Shown here piece by piece: positions 17,171 through 26,171 of a DNA stretch of 64,000 nucleotides. Within the stretch, counting starts at the first letter, position 1, and each line of letters opens with the position of its first letter. The DNA comes from Actinomadura nitritigenes (lineage in GTDB: Bacteria; Actinomycetota; Actinomycetes; Streptosporangiales; Streptosporangiaceae): contig NZ_JAGEOK010000003.1 of assembly GCF_017573545.1 (NCBI RefSeq), positions 124,001 through 188,000 on the forward strand. The letters run 5' to 3'. Under the pieces are notes generated by a model. That model saw only the letters and a list, made by a program, of their open reading frames with translations, was not told the DNA's origin and made no database searches. The position numbers were made by a program, and so were the translations under genes.

Positions 17171-19297
17171 CTATCCCCGCACGGGAACGCCCGGGCGCTC
17201 CGGCGCGGGTTCGGCGGCGCGGCGCGGCAGCAGCCGCGCGATCGGACCGGGCAGCCACCAGTTCTTCTCGCCGAACAGCTCCATCAGGGCGGGGACGAGC
17301 ACCATCCGCACGACGGTCGCGTCGATCAGGATGGCGACGCCGAGGCCGAGGCCGATCTGCTTGACGGCGACGTTCGCGCCGAGCAGCACCGACAGGAACA
17401 CCATCACCATGATCGCGGCGGCGGCGGTGATGACCCGCGCGGTGCCGGCGAGGCCGCGCGCGACGGCCTCCCGGGTGGGCATGCCCGCCTCGTGCGACTC
17501 GCGGATCCGCGACACGAGGAACACCTCGTAGTCCATGGACAGCCCGAACAGGATCGGGAACATCATCAGCGGCACCCAGGTGGTGACCGGCATCGAGGTG
17601 GGGAAGCCGAGCGCCTTGCCCGCCCAGCCGTGCTGGACGACGCCGGTCAGCACCCCGTAGGCGGCGGCGATCGACAGCAGGTTCATCAGCGCGGCCTGCA
17701 GCGCCACGGTGAGCGAGCGGACGAGCGCGACCAGCAGCAGCAGCGACAGCCCGACCACGATCGCGATGAGCAGCGGCAGCCGGTTCTGCACGTCGTCGGC
17801 GAAGTCGATGGACGCCGCGTTCTGACCGCCGACGTAGGCGCGCAGGTCCGTGCCGCGGGCGACGCCGGGCAGCACGTCGTCGCGGAGCCGGTGCACCAGC
17901 CGCGGGGTGGCCTCGTCCTGCGCGCCGGTGGTCGGGAACGCCATGATCACCGAGACGGCCCCGTCGGGGCTGGTGCGCGGCGGCTGGACGGCCGCGACGC
18001 CCCGTGCGGCGCCGACGGCCGCGGCGACCGGCGCCGGGTTCCCGCCCCGGGTGACGATGACCAGCGGCGCGGCGGTGCCGGGCCCGAAGCCCTCGGACAT
18101 GAGCTGGTTCGCGGCGTAGCCGCTGGTGTCGTGCGGCTGGGTGCTGGAGTCCGGCAGGCTGAGCCGCATCGACAGCGCCGGCACCGCGAGGACGAGCAGC
18201 AGGGCCGCCGCGGACAGCCCGGTGACGACCGGGTGGCGCTGCACGAGCCGGGCCCAGCGTTCGGCGAGGGGGCGGCGCGCGCGGCCGAGCCCCGGCACGC
18301 GCAGCCGGTCGATGGCCCGGCCGGTGAAGCCGAGCAGCGCGGGCAGCAGGGTGACGGCGGCGAGCATCGTCATCAGCACCGCCACGCCGGCGGCGACGGC
18401 GACGGCGTCGAACAGCTTCTGCTGCATGACGAACAGGCCCATCAGGGCGATCACGACGGTGCTGCCGGCGAACAGGACGGCGCGTCCGGCGGTGGTGACG
18501 GCGGTGACGGTCGCCTCCTCCGGTTCCTTCCCGGCGGCGAGCTCCTCCCGGTAGCGGGTGACGATGAACAGCGCGTAGTCGATGCCGACGCCGATGCCGA
18601 TGAGCGCGGCGACGATGGGCCCGAACGACGGCGCGGGCAGCAGGTGCGCGATCAGCGCGATGAGCCCGAGCCCGGAGCCGATGCCGAGCAGCGCGGTCAC
18701 GATCGGCAGTCCCATCGCCAGCACCGAGCCGAAGGCGATCAGCAGGATGACGACGGCGGCGAGCACGCCGATCCCCTCCGACGACCCGCCGCCCGCGGTC
18801 TCGGCCTTGTCGATCGCGGCGCCGCCGAGCTCGATCCGGACGGGCCCGGAGTCGCTGCGGACGTCGTCGATGAGCTTGGTGACGTCCGTGGTGGGCACGT
18901 CGTCGGTGGGGACGTCGAGGTTCGCGGTGGCGAACGCCGTCCGGCCGTCCTTGGAGATCTGGCCGGGGACGTCGTAGGGCGAGGTGACGGAGGCGACGTG
19001 CGGTGTCCGGGCGAGCCGGTCGATCGCCTTGGTCACGCGCGCCTTCACGGCGGCCGAGCGCACTCCGGCGTCCGCCCGCACGGCGAGCGTGACCGTGTCG
19101 CCGCTGCGCTTGGGGAAGTGCTCGTCGAGCAGCTTCTTCGCGGTCGCGGACTGGGAGGAGCCTCCGGTGAAGTCGTTGAGCGGCTTGGCGGCGAAGCCGA
19201 AGCCGAGGACCAGCACGGCGAGCGCGCCGACGATCCAGGCGACGACGACGAGCCGCCGCCTTTGGTAGCAGACCCGGGCGAGCCTGGCCAGTTTCAT
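17171..19297 (-). CDS. MMPL family (RND-type) transporter
   Basis: A 708-residue membrane protein with the MMPL layout: one N-terminal membrane helix, an extracytoplasmic domain, five more helices, and the same pattern repeated (about 12 helices). Motifs IGVGIDYALFIVTRYREEL and GLSMDYEVFLVSRIRESHEAG contain the Asp-Tyr pairs of the proton relay. MMPL proteins export lipids, siderophores or drugs. ATG at 19297 follows an AAGGTGG site; upstream in-frame starts add only a low-complexity leader. The cargo is unknown. Confidence 0.9.
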   Translation of the reverse strand: MKLARLARVCYQRRRLVVVAWIVGALAVLVLGFGFAAKPLNDFTGGSSQSATAKKLLDEHFPKRSGDTVTLAVRADAGVRSAAVKARVTKAIDRLARTPHVASVTSPYDVPGQISKDGRTAFATANLDVPTDDVPTTDVTKLIDDVRSDSGPVRIELGGAAIDKAETAGGGSSEGIGVLAAVVILLIAFGSVLAMGLPIVTALLGIGSGLGLIALIAHLLPAPSFGPIVAALIGIGVGIDYALFIVTRYREELAAGKEPEEATVTAVTTAGRAVLFAGSTVVIALMGLFVMQQKLFDAVAVAAGVAVLMTMLAAVTLLPALLGFTGRAIDRLRVPGLGRARRPLAERWARLVQRHPVVTGLSAAALLLVLAVPALSMRLSLPDSSTQPHDTSGYAANQLMSEGFGPGTAAPLVIVTRGGNPAPVAAAVGAARGVAAVQPPRTSPDGAVSVIMAFPTTGAQDEATPRLVHRLRDDVLPGVARGTDLRAYVGGQNAASIDFADDVQNRLPLLIAIVVGLSLLLLVALVRSLTVALQAALMNLLSIAAAYGVLTGVVQHGWAGKALGFPTSMPVTTWVPLMMFPILFGLSMDYEVFLVSRIRESHEAGMPTREAVARGLAGTARVITAAAAIMVMVFLSVLLGANVAVKQIGLGLGVAILIDATVVRMVLVPALMELFGEKNWWLPGPIARLLPRRAAEPAPERPGVPVRG

Positions 19298-19555
19298 GGG
19301 AACCACCTTCGCGGGAGTCCGCGGGTAGAGAACACGTCGTTCCCGAAAGCGTGGCTCCCGCACCCGGCCCGCGTCGTCCGGCGGGCGGCGTCTTCCGGCG
19401 GGCCCGCTACTTCCGGAGGAGTACATCCGGCGCGGTATCCCACCGTTGGGCCCCCCGAACCTCCATAGTGTGCTTAGTCACAATTTGCCGAGTAGGGGTC
19501 ACGCATTGGTCCGTGGGGACGCTGTTACTGAGGAGATCATCGGGGGGAGGGCGGC

Positions 19556-19783
19556 ATGACGGCTCCACAAGGCGCCGGCCGGGACGAGCCCACGCCCGCG
19601 GCGTTCCGCGCCGCCACGGCGCGCGGCCTGCAGGAGCAGTTCCCGGGCGTGCGCGTCTGGTTCGGCGAGGCGACCGGGTCCTGGTGGGCCCTGGTCCCGC
19701 TGCGGAACGGCCCGCGGCTGCTGGAGGCCCCCACTCCGCAGCAGCTCCGCGACGAGATCATGAACTCGCGGACCCGGGGGTGA
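19556..19783 (+). CDS. Small hypothetical protein
   Basis: A 75-residue soluble protein with a conserved-looking core: VRVWFGEATGSWWALVPLRNG. A very strong ribosome site (GGGGGGAGGG) precedes the ATG at 19556. It resembles short uncharacterised proteins common in Actinomadura-type genomes. Its 3' end overlaps the convergent response-regulator gene by 26 bp. Confidence 0.65.
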   Translation: MTAPQGAGRDEPTPAAFRAATARGLQEQFPGVRVWFGEATGSWWALVPLRNGPRLLEAPTPQQLRDEIMNSRTRG

Positions 19784-20432
19784 CCAGCCCCGACTCGTAG
19801 GCGAGCACCACCAGCCGGGCCCGGTCGCGCACCGCGAGCTTGCTCATGGCCCGGCTGACGTGCGTCTTGGCGGTGAGCGGGCTGACCGCGAGGGCGCTCG
19901 CGATCTCGGCGTTGGACAGCCCCCGGCCGACCAGCCGCACGACCTCCCGCTCCCGGTCGGTGAGGACCTCGAGCCGGCCGACGGCGGCGGGGGCGGGTCC
20001 GGGACGTCCGCCGACGAAGCCCTCGATGACGGCGCGCGTGACGGCGGGGGCGAGCAGCGACTCGCCGCCCGCCACCACCCGGACGGCGTTCACCAGCTCG
20101 GCGGGCTCCATGTCCTTGACGAGGAAGCCCGCCGCTCCGGCGCGCAGCGCCAGGTAGATGTGCTCGTCGTCGGTGTAGGTGGTGAGGGCGAGGACGCGCA
20201 CGTCGTCGAGCGCGGGGTCGGAGGCGATCCGGCGGGTGGCGGCGAGCCCGTCCGTCCCGGGCATCCGCAGGTCCATGAGGACGACGTCGGGCCGCAGCCG
20301 GCGGGCCAGCTCCACCGCCGCGTCGCCGTCCTCGGCCTCGCCCACGACCTCGATGCCGTCCTCGCCGGACAGCAGCATCCGGAACCCGGCCCGCACCAGC
20401 GACTGGTCGTCGGCCAGCACCACTGTGATCAC
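19758..20432 (-). CDS. LuxR/NarL-family response regulator (orphan)
   Basis: A 224-residue two-component regulator: receiver domain with acidic pocket DD (8-9), phospho-acceptor Asp54 (VVLMDLRMPG), Thr and Lys (GFLVKDM), then a LuxR helix-turn-helix (LTDREREVVRLVGRGLSNAEIA). No histidine kinase is adjacent; the only kinase in the window (61627) has its own regulator. GTG at 20432 has GGAG seven bases upstream. A consensus KstR2-like box lies about 200 bp upstream. Confidence 0.9.
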   Translation of the reverse strand: MITVVLADDQSLVRAGFRMLLSGEDGIEVVGEAEDGDAAVELARRLRPDVVLMDLRMPGTDGLAATRRIASDPALDDVRVLALTTYTDDEHIYLALRAGAAGFLVKDMEPAELVNAVRVVAGGESLLAPAVTRAVIEGFVGGRPGPAPAAVGRLEVLTDREREVVRLVGRGLSNAEIASALAVSPLTAKTHVSRAMSKLAVRDRARLVVLAYESGLVTPGSASS

Positions 20433-20638
20433 GCCTGCTCCCCCGTCCGCCGGGCCCCCGTCCGGCCCGGATGCGACGGCGCAACCGTACGACGATTCGG
20501 GCGGCGGGAGGAATCGGACCGTTCCCACGAGGGCGCCGCCGGACGGCGGAGGAGGGCGGGCGAAGGCCGTCCGCCGGGAACGGGGCGCGATCCGTTCCCG
20601 GCGGGCGTTTTGTGAAACTAACCTGAAATGTGCTCCAA

Positions 20639-20652
20639 CACAAGCGCTTGCT
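20639..20652. promoter_or_regulatory. KstR2-like consensus box without an obvious target
   Basis: CACAAGCGCTTGCT matches AnCAAGnnCTTGnT at nine of ten fixed positions. It lies in the 281-bp gap between the response regulator (start 20432, leftward) and the stop of the Dabb gene. A second, looser TAAGCGTTGTGT follows at once. The remaining gap shows no gene. Confidence 0.45.
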
Positions 20653-20713
20653 CGGTAAGCGTTGTGTGGGACAGCGCACATCGCCCCCGCCCCGTCTCCG
20701 GGCGGGGCGCGCG

Positions 20714-21013
20714 TCAGGTCTCGTACTGGATGGCGGCCCGCTCCGCGGCGATCGGCGCGATGAACTCCTCGACCACCGCGCGGTGCGCCGGATGGTCGCG
20801 GTACGCCAGGTAGCCGTCCTTGCCCGCGAAGTCCGCGACCACGACGAACTCGTAGGCCCCCGGGCTCACGCCCGCGTCCAGGCCGGCGCTGAACCCGCGG
20901 ACCTCCGGGATGGTCCCGGCCACCTCCCGCAGCCTCGCCGCGACCTCCTCCTGCTGGCCGATCGTCGTGCCCTCGGCCCACCTGTACAGCACCACGTGCC
21001 GGAAACCGCTCAT
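20714..21013 (-). CDS. Dabb family (stress-responsive A/B barrel) protein
   Basis: A 99-residue protein with the Dabb pattern: GFRHVVLYRWAEG at the start, VSPGAYEFVVVADFAGKDGYLAYRDHPAHRAVVEEFI, and a short C-terminal strand. Dabb proteins are dimeric ferredoxin-like barrels; some act in polyketide cyclisation or aldoxime chemistry, many are unassigned. It lies 28 bp downstream of the flavodoxin-fold gene and may be co-transcribed with it. Confidence 0.85.
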   Translation of the reverse strand: MSGFRHVVLYRWAEGTTIGQQEEVAARLREVAGTIPEVRGFSAGLDAGVSPGAYEFVVVADFAGKDGYLAYRDHPAHRAVVEEFIAPIAAERAAIQYET

Positions 21014-21041
21014 GCGGGCACGCTACCGGGAACCGGCGGGC

Positions 21042-21503
21042 TCACACGGTCCCGAGCTCCGCAGCCGTGACCGCGCCGAGCTCCCAGCACGCCTCCAGGT
21101 CGGCCTTGCCCGGCTCCCCCGTCACCACCACCGGCGGCTGGACCGCCTTCCACTTCAGCCCCGTCGTGATGGCCTCCAGCGCGCGCAGCGCACCGGTGGC
21201 GTCGTTGTTCCCGTGCAGGAAGGCCCCGAACGGCCGGCGGATTGTCTCCTCCAAGCACGGGTAATAAATCTGGTCGAAGAAGTGCTTGAGCGCCCCGGAG
21301 AGATAACCGAGGTTCACAGGGGAGCCGAGGAGGTAGCCGTCCGCCTCGAGGACGTCCACGGCGGAGGCGGTCAGCGCCGGACGGGAGACGACCTCCACGC
21401 CCTCGATCTCGTCCGTGCGCGCCCCCGCGCGCACCGCCTCGACCATCGCCTGGACGGACGGCGAGGGCGTGTGATGAACGAGCAGGAGCCTCTTCACCCT
21501 CAC
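21042..21503 (-). CDS. Flavodoxin-like / NAD(P)H-dependent FMN reductase family protein
   Basis: A 153-residue flavodoxin fold: the N-terminal FMN phosphate loop VHHTPSPSVQAMVEAV, then DGYLLGSPVNLGYLSGALKHFFDQ, typical of WrbA/flavodoxin-like reductases. It should bind FMN and carry or transfer electrons. The start is uncertain: GTG at 21503 or 21497, both without a strong ribosome site. Confidence 0.8.
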   Translation of the reverse strand: MRVKRLLLVHHTPSPSVQAMVEAVRAGARTDEIEGVEVVSRPALTASAVDVLEADGYLLGSPVNLGYLSGALKHFFDQIYYPCLEETIRRPFGAFLHGNNDATGALRALEAITTGLKWKAVQPPVVVTGEPGKADLEACWELGAVTAAELGTV

Positions 21504-21644
21504 GAGACTAACCAGTTTCCCTCCGGGTGGCCGGGTACGGCCGACGTGGGGACGAGAAGCGCCGGAGTCGCCGAACGCGACGTCATAGGAGGTGTCCGGA
21601 CGACGCTGACCATGAGCGGCCAAAGATAACGTCCGATCCGGGGA

Positions 21645-23348
21645 ATGAGTTCCAAAAGATCATGGTTGGGGCTCAGCGGAGGTGTGCTTCTCGTGCATGC
21701 AGCGAAATCGGCCGAACGCGCGGACGGCGAGGCGCTGCCCGTCTGGCCGCTGGCGCTCGTCGCCGCGTTCGTCGCCGTCCTGATCGCCGTGCCCGCCATG
21801 GCATGGTCCCCGCACTGGCTCGACCGGCTCTCGGCGGTGGTGACCGGAACCCCGCTCGCCCCCGCGCACGCCGTGTCCCTGGGCCTGGTGCTCCTCCTGA
21901 TCGCGCGCGGCGTCCTGCTGCGCCGCCGGGCCGCCTGGTACGGCCTGGTCGCGCTGGTCGTCCTCGGCCTGCTCGCCGTCGTCGCGGGCGACGACGCGCC
22001 GTGGCGGGTGCCGCTCCTCGCGGCCGTCCTGGTCGGGCTCTGGGTGGAGCGCGACCGGTTCCCCGTCCGCCCGCACCCCGACCGGGTCCGCACCGCGGTG
22101 AAGACCGGCGCGCTCCTGGTGATCGGCGCGGTGGTCGGCTCGGTGCTCGTCGGCGGCGTCTCCGTGCGGTCCGTGCGGGTCGTCGCGAGCGGCCTCGGCG
22201 CCACCGGCGCGCGCATCGACGGCGCCTCCTGGCTGCCCGGCGTGCTCGGCCTCGCCGGCGCGGTGGGCCTGCTCGCCCTGGTGATGACGCTGCTGGCGCC
22301 CGACCCGGCGCCGCCGCCCGGCGGCGAGGACGAGCGGCGCCGCGTCGCCGGCCTGGTCGCGCACCCCGGCTCGGACACCCTGGCCCCGTTCGCGCTGCGC
22401 CGCGACAAGTCGTACGTGTTCAGCCCGGACGGGCGCGCCGCGATCGGCTACCGGGTGCTGTTCGGCATCGCGGTGGCGGGCGGCGACCCCGTCGGCGACC
22501 CGGCGTCGCACGCCGCCGCCATCGAGGAGTTCCTGCGGCTGTGCCGGACGTCCGGCTGGCGGCCCGCGGTGCTCGGCGCGAGCGCCGACCTGCTGCCGGA
22601 GTGGGGCCCGCTGCGCTCGTTCGGCTTCGGCGACGAGGTCGTCGTCCGGCCGGAGGAGTTCACGCTGTCGGGCCGGCAGATGCGCAACGTCCGGCAGGCC
22701 GTCAAGCGCACCGCCAACGCCGGCGTCACCACCGGGATCCTGCCCGAGCGCGAGCTGTCCGCGGACCTGCGCGCCGAGCTGCTGGAGGTCGCGTCCGGCT
22801 CGCTGGGCGGTGCCGCCGAGCGCGGCTTCTCGATGAACCTCGACGAGCTGCTCACCGGCTACCACCCCGGCGCGGTCGTCGCGGTCGCCTACGACGAGGA
22901 CAAGAAGCCGATCGCCTTCCAGCGGTACGTGACGGCGGGCGAGGGCATCAGCCTCGACGCGATGCGGCGCTCGCCCGGCGGGCCGAACGGCGTCAACGAG
23001 CGGCTGATCGTCGAGATGATCGAGTACGCGGGCGAGCACGGCCACGCGCTCGTCTCGCTGAACTTCGCGGCCTTCCGCGAGCTGCTGGACGCCGAGGAGC
23101 GCGGCGCGCTCGAGAAGGCCGGCTACCAGGCCCTGCACCTGCTGGACCCGCTGATCGCGGTCGAGTCGCTGTACCTGTTCGACAAGAAGTTCCGGCCCGC
23201 CTACAAGCCGCGCAGCATCGTCTTCCGGTCGTGGTTCGACATCGTGTGGCTGGCGGCGGCGCTGCTGACCCTGGAGTTCGGCCGCACGAAGCCGGCGGCC
23301 GCCGCCGAGGAGCCCGTCACCGAACCCGCCCACCACTACAGCCGCTAG
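21645..23348 (+). CDS. DUF2156 (phosphatidylglycerol lysyltransferase-like) membrane protein
   Basis: A 567-residue protein. The N-terminal third has about six membrane segments; the C-terminal part (about 235-540) is the DUF2156/LPG-synthase catalytic fold with GRAAIGYRVLFGIAVAGGDPVG, RQMRNVRQAVKRT and FDKKFRPAYKPRSIVF. In MprF and LysX-like proteins this domain moves an amino acid from aminoacyl-tRNA onto phosphatidylglycerol, which blunts cationic peptides. No lysyl-tRNA synthetase domain is fused. A separate flippase-type half is encoded at 2181. ATG at 21645 has a GGGGA site. Confidence 0.85.
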   Translation: MSSKRSWLGLSGGVLLVHAAKSAERADGEALPVWPLALVAAFVAVLIAVPAMAWSPHWLDRLSAVVTGTPLAPAHAVSLGLVLLLIARGVLLRRRAAWYGLVALVVLGLLAVVAGDDAPWRVPLLAAVLVGLWVERDRFPVRPHPDRVRTAVKTGALLVIGAVVGSVLVGGVSVRSVRVVASGLGATGARIDGASWLPGVLGLAGAVGLLALVMTLLAPDPAPPPGGEDERRRVAGLVAHPGSDTLAPFALRRDKSYVFSPDGRAAIGYRVLFGIAVAGGDPVGDPASHAAAIEEFLRLCRTSGWRPAVLGASADLLPEWGPLRSFGFGDEVVVRPEEFTLSGRQMRNVRQAVKRTANAGVTTGILPERELSADLRAELLEVASGSLGGAAERGFSMNLDELLTGYHPGAVVAVAYDEDKKPIAFQRYVTAGEGISLDAMRRSPGGPNGVNERLIVEMIEYAGEHGHALVSLNFAAFRELLDAEERGALEKAGYQALHLLDPLIAVESLYLFDKKFRPAYKPRSIVFRSWFDIVWLAAALLTLEFGRTKPAAAAEEPVTEPAHHYSR

Positions 23349-23451
23349 CCGACTGCCCGGCCCTCCGGACCGGCCTCCGCCGCGACCCTGTCGATACCGG
23401 CGGAGGTCGTTCGTGTAGAGGGTGAGATGTTCCCGGCGAGGGGCGAGGGTG

Positions 23452-24300
23452 ATGACGATGCGGGAGATCCGGACGCTGGTCGGCGGGCGGGGGCTGGTGG
23501 AGTCGCCGCGGTGGCACGACGGGCGGGTGTACTTCTCCGACTGGACGGCGGGCGAGGTCCTCGCCGCGGACCCGGACGGGCGCTGCGAGGTGGTCGCGCG
23601 GGTGAAGTCGCTGCCGCTGTGCACGGCGTGGCTCCCGGACGGCGGGCTGCTGCTGGTCGATTCGCCCGGCGGGCGGCTGCTGCGGCAGGACGGCGACGGG
23701 ACGCGGACCGTGCACGCGGATCTCGGCCGGGCGGGCTGGAACGACATCGTGGCGGACGGCCGCGGCAACGCCTACGTCAACCGCGCCGGGTTCGACCCGA
23801 TGGCCGGGGAGGAGTTCCGCCCCGGGTCCGTGTTCCTCGCCGCGCCCGACGGGACGGTCCGGGAGGTGGCCGGGGACATCGCGTTCCCCAACGGGATGGC
23901 GGTGACTCCGGACGGCTCGACGCTGATCGTCGCCGACTCCTACAGCGGTGAGCTGGTGGCGTTCGCGATCGGCGCCGGCGGCGGGCTGTCGGACCGGCGT
24001 GTCTGGGCCGACCTGGGCGACGGGACGCCGGACGGCATCTGCGCCGACGCGGAAGGCGCCGTCTGGTACGCCGACGTGCCCCATGAGAGGTGCGTGCGCG
24101 TCGCCGAGGGCGGCGCGGTCCTGGATGCCGTCGAGGTGGAGCGGGGCGCGTTCGCCTGCGCGCTCGGCGGTCCCGGCGGGACGACGCTGTTCATCACGGC
24201 GGCGGAGTGGCAGGGCATGACCGAACCGGAGCCGGTGCGGCCGGGCAGCGGCCGCCTCCTGGCCGCGGACGTCGAGGTGCCTGGCGCGGGATGGCCCTGA
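23452..24300 (+). CDS. SMP-30/gluconolactonase/LRE family protein
   Basis: A 282-residue six-bladed beta-propeller of the SMP-30 type: GLVESPRWHDGRVYFSDW at the start (metal-ligand Glu), AGWNDIVADGRGNAYVN (Asn), PNGMAVTPDGSTLIVADSY (Asn/Asp), and TPDGICADAEGAVWYADV. These are the usual calcium-site positions of lactonases. It would hydrolyse a sugar or other lactone; the substrate is unknown. Starts at 23449-23458 are close together; ATG 23452 is my choice. Confidence 0.85.
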   Translation: MTMREIRTLVGGRGLVESPRWHDGRVYFSDWTAGEVLAADPDGRCEVVARVKSLPLCTAWLPDGGLLLVDSPGGRLLRQDGDGTRTVHADLGRAGWNDIVADGRGNAYVNRAGFDPMAGEEFRPGSVFLAAPDGTVREVAGDIAFPNGMAVTPDGSTLIVADSYSGELVAFAIGAGGGLSDRRVWADLGDGTPDGICADAEGAVWYADVPHERCVRVAEGGAVLDAVEVERGAFACALGGPGGTTLFITAAEWQGMTEPEPVRPGSGRLLAADVEVPGAGWP

Positions 24301-24373
24301 CCGCACCGCTCCCTCCGCGGGCCTTCGGCGACCTGGCCGTTTCCCCGGGGTGGGCGGCGGGTAGCGCGATCGG

Positions 24374-24889
24374 GTGGAGACCTGGAACGCCATCACGTCC
24401 CGGCGCAACGTCCGGGAGTACCGCGACGAGCCGATCCCGCCCGATGACCTCGACCGCGTCCTGGAGGCGGCGCGGCGGGCGCCGTCGTCCAGGAACTGGC
24501 AGCCGTGGGACTTCGTCGTCGTGACGGACCGCGACCGGCTCGGGGAACTGGCCGCGGCGGGCGAGTACGCGGCGCACGTCCCCGGTTCGGCGGCGACGAT
24601 AGCGCTGGTCATGCGGGACTACGACGACCCGGACGAGCGGGAGACCGCGCGGTTCGACCTCGGGCAGGCGATGCTGAGCATCATGATCGCGGCCGTCGAC
24701 CTGGGGATCGGCAGCGGGCACGCGACGGTGATGGACCAGGCGGTGGCGCGCCGCGTGCTCGGCCTGCCGGACGACCGGTTCTGCGCCTACCTGGTCGCGC
24801 TGGGCTACCCGGCGGGCCGTCCGCTGAAGCCCGTCCGGAACCCGGCCCGGCGGGCGTTCGAGGACGTGGTGCACCGCGGCCGCTGGTGA
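24374..24889 (+). CDS. Nitroreductase family protein
   Basis: A 171-residue FMN-dependent nitroreductase: N-terminal RRNVREYRDEPI (FMN phosphate contacts), ARRAPSSRNWQPWDFVVV, and C-terminal YLVALGYPAG. It would reduce nitro groups, quinones or related substrates with NAD(P)H; the physiological substrate is unknown. GTG at 24374 lacks a clear ribosome site. It follows the SMP-30 gene by 73 bp and may share its transcript. Confidence 0.85.
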   Translation: METWNAITSRRNVREYRDEPIPPDDLDRVLEAARRAPSSRNWQPWDFVVVTDRDRLGELAAAGEYAAHVPGSAATIALVMRDYDDPDERETARFDLGQAMLSIMIAAVDLGIGSGHATVMDQAVARRVLGLPDDRFCAYLVALGYPAGRPLKPVRNPARRAFEDVVHRGRW

Positions 24890-24926
24890 CCGTCCGGAGG
24901 GACTGACGCGGGGCCGATGCCCGGTC

Positions 24927-24955
24927 TTCTGGAATCTTCGAGCATGATTCTAGAA
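24927..24955. promoter_or_regulatory. Inverted repeat upstream of serine hydrolase
   Basis: TTCTGGAATC (24927-24936) and GATTCTAGAA (24946-24955) form a 10-bp inverted repeat with one mismatch and a 9-bp spacer. It ends 22 bp before the ATG at 24978, overlapping the expected promoter, so it is a likely repressor site. Confidence 0.5.
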
Positions 24956-24977
24956 ACCCCCGTGGAGAGGACCGGGC

Positions 24978-26147
24978 ATGAGCAGCACTGTGCAGGGGCA
25001 CTGCGATCCGGCGTTCGCCGCCGTCCGTGAGGTGTTCGAGCAGCATTTCGCCGACGGGCGCGAGCTCGGCGCCGCCGTCGCCGTGTACGCCGGCGACCGC
25101 AGGGTCGTGGACCTGTGGGGCGGCGTCGCCGACCACCGGACCGGACGCGCCTGGGCCGCCGACACGCCGTGCTTCGGCTTCTCCTGCACCAAGGCGGTGA
25201 CGGCCGCGGCGGCGCTGCTGCTCGCCGAGCGCGGCGCCTACGAGGTGGACGGCCCGGTCACCGCGTGGTGGCCGGAGTTCGGCGCGCACGGCAAGGACGG
25301 CGCGACGGCGGCGCACCTGCTGTCGCATCAGGCGGGGCTGCCCGCGTTCGGCCGTCCCGTGTCGGCGGAGGAGGCGGCGGACCCGAAGGCGCTCGCGGAC
25401 CTGCTCGCCGCGCAGGCGCCCGAGTGGGCGCCGGGCGAGACGCACGGCTACCACGCGCTGACCTACGGCTGGCTGGCCGGGGAGATCGTCCGGCGGCTGT
25501 CCGGCACGACGGTCGGCGCGTTCGCGAAGCAGGAGTTCACCGGCGGCCTGGACATGTGGATCGGGGCGCCGGACGAGGTGATCGGACGCGCCGCGAAGAT
25601 GACCGCGCGGGGCCGCGTCTCGGGCGCGGCCGACGGGCCGAAGACCGCGGCCGGCGACATCCTGAAGCGGCTCGCCGCGGCGTACACCGACCCGCAGAGC
25701 CCGACGAACCGGGCGCTGAACAACCCGCATCCGGGCAAGGGCGGCTACAACAACCCGGTGGTCCTGCGGGCCGGCTGGCCGTCCGCGGGGATGCTCGCGA
25801 CCGCGCCCGCGTTCGCGGGGTTCTACCGCGACCTGGTGGCGGGCCGGATCGTGCGCCCGGACACGCTCCGCGAGGCCGTGCGCCGCCGGGTGTCCGGCCC
25901 CGACCGGACGCTCCTCGTGGACAGCTCGTTCGGGCTCGGGTTCATGCGCCCGTCGCAGACGTTCTTCGTCCCGAAGGCGGCGCGGGAGACGGCGTTCGGC
26001 CACACCGGCGCCGGCGGCTCGATCGGGCTCGGCGACCCGGACGCCGGCCTGGCGATGGCGTACCTGCCGAACCGGATGGGCGAGCAGCTGTCCGGCGACC
26101 TGCGGGCGTTCCGCCTCACCGAGGCCGTGTACGCGTCGCTGAGCTGA
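24978..26147 (+). CDS. Serine hydrolase, class C beta-lactamase / EstB-type
   Basis: A 389-residue cytoplasmic (no signal peptide) member of the beta-lactamase superfamily. The SxxK tetrad is S69-C-T-K72, the second motif is YHALTYG near residue 157, and the C-terminal HTGAGGSIGLGDPDAGLAMAYLPNRMG holds the KTG-equivalent His-Thr-Gly. Family members include esterases EstB/LipL-like enzymes and peptidases. ATG at 24978 follows GGAGAGG. Confidence 0.85.
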   Translation: MSSTVQGHCDPAFAAVREVFEQHFADGRELGAAVAVYAGDRRVVDLWGGVADHRTGRAWAADTPCFGFSCTKAVTAAAALLLAERGAYEVDGPVTAWWPEFGAHGKDGATAAHLLSHQAGLPAFGRPVSAEEAADPKALADLLAAQAPEWAPGETHGYHALTYGWLAGEIVRRLSGTTVGAFAKQEFTGGLDMWIGAPDEVIGRAAKMTARGRVSGAADGPKTAAGDILKRLAAAYTDPQSPTNRALNNPHPGKGGYNNPVVLRAGWPSAGMLATAPAFAGFYRDLVAGRIVRPDTLREAVRRRVSGPDRTLLVDSSFGLGFMRPSQTFFVPKAARETAFGHTGAGGSIGLGDPDAGLAMAYLPNRMGEQLSGDLRAFRLTEAVYASLS

Positions 26148-26171
26148 GCGGGCCGCCGGGGCCGGGCCGGG

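Noticed and set aside
20581..20640. A KstR (TnnAACnnGTTnnA) box near GTGAAACTAACC
   Set aside because: Only one half-site is present; the better match in this gap is the KstR2-like box at 20639.
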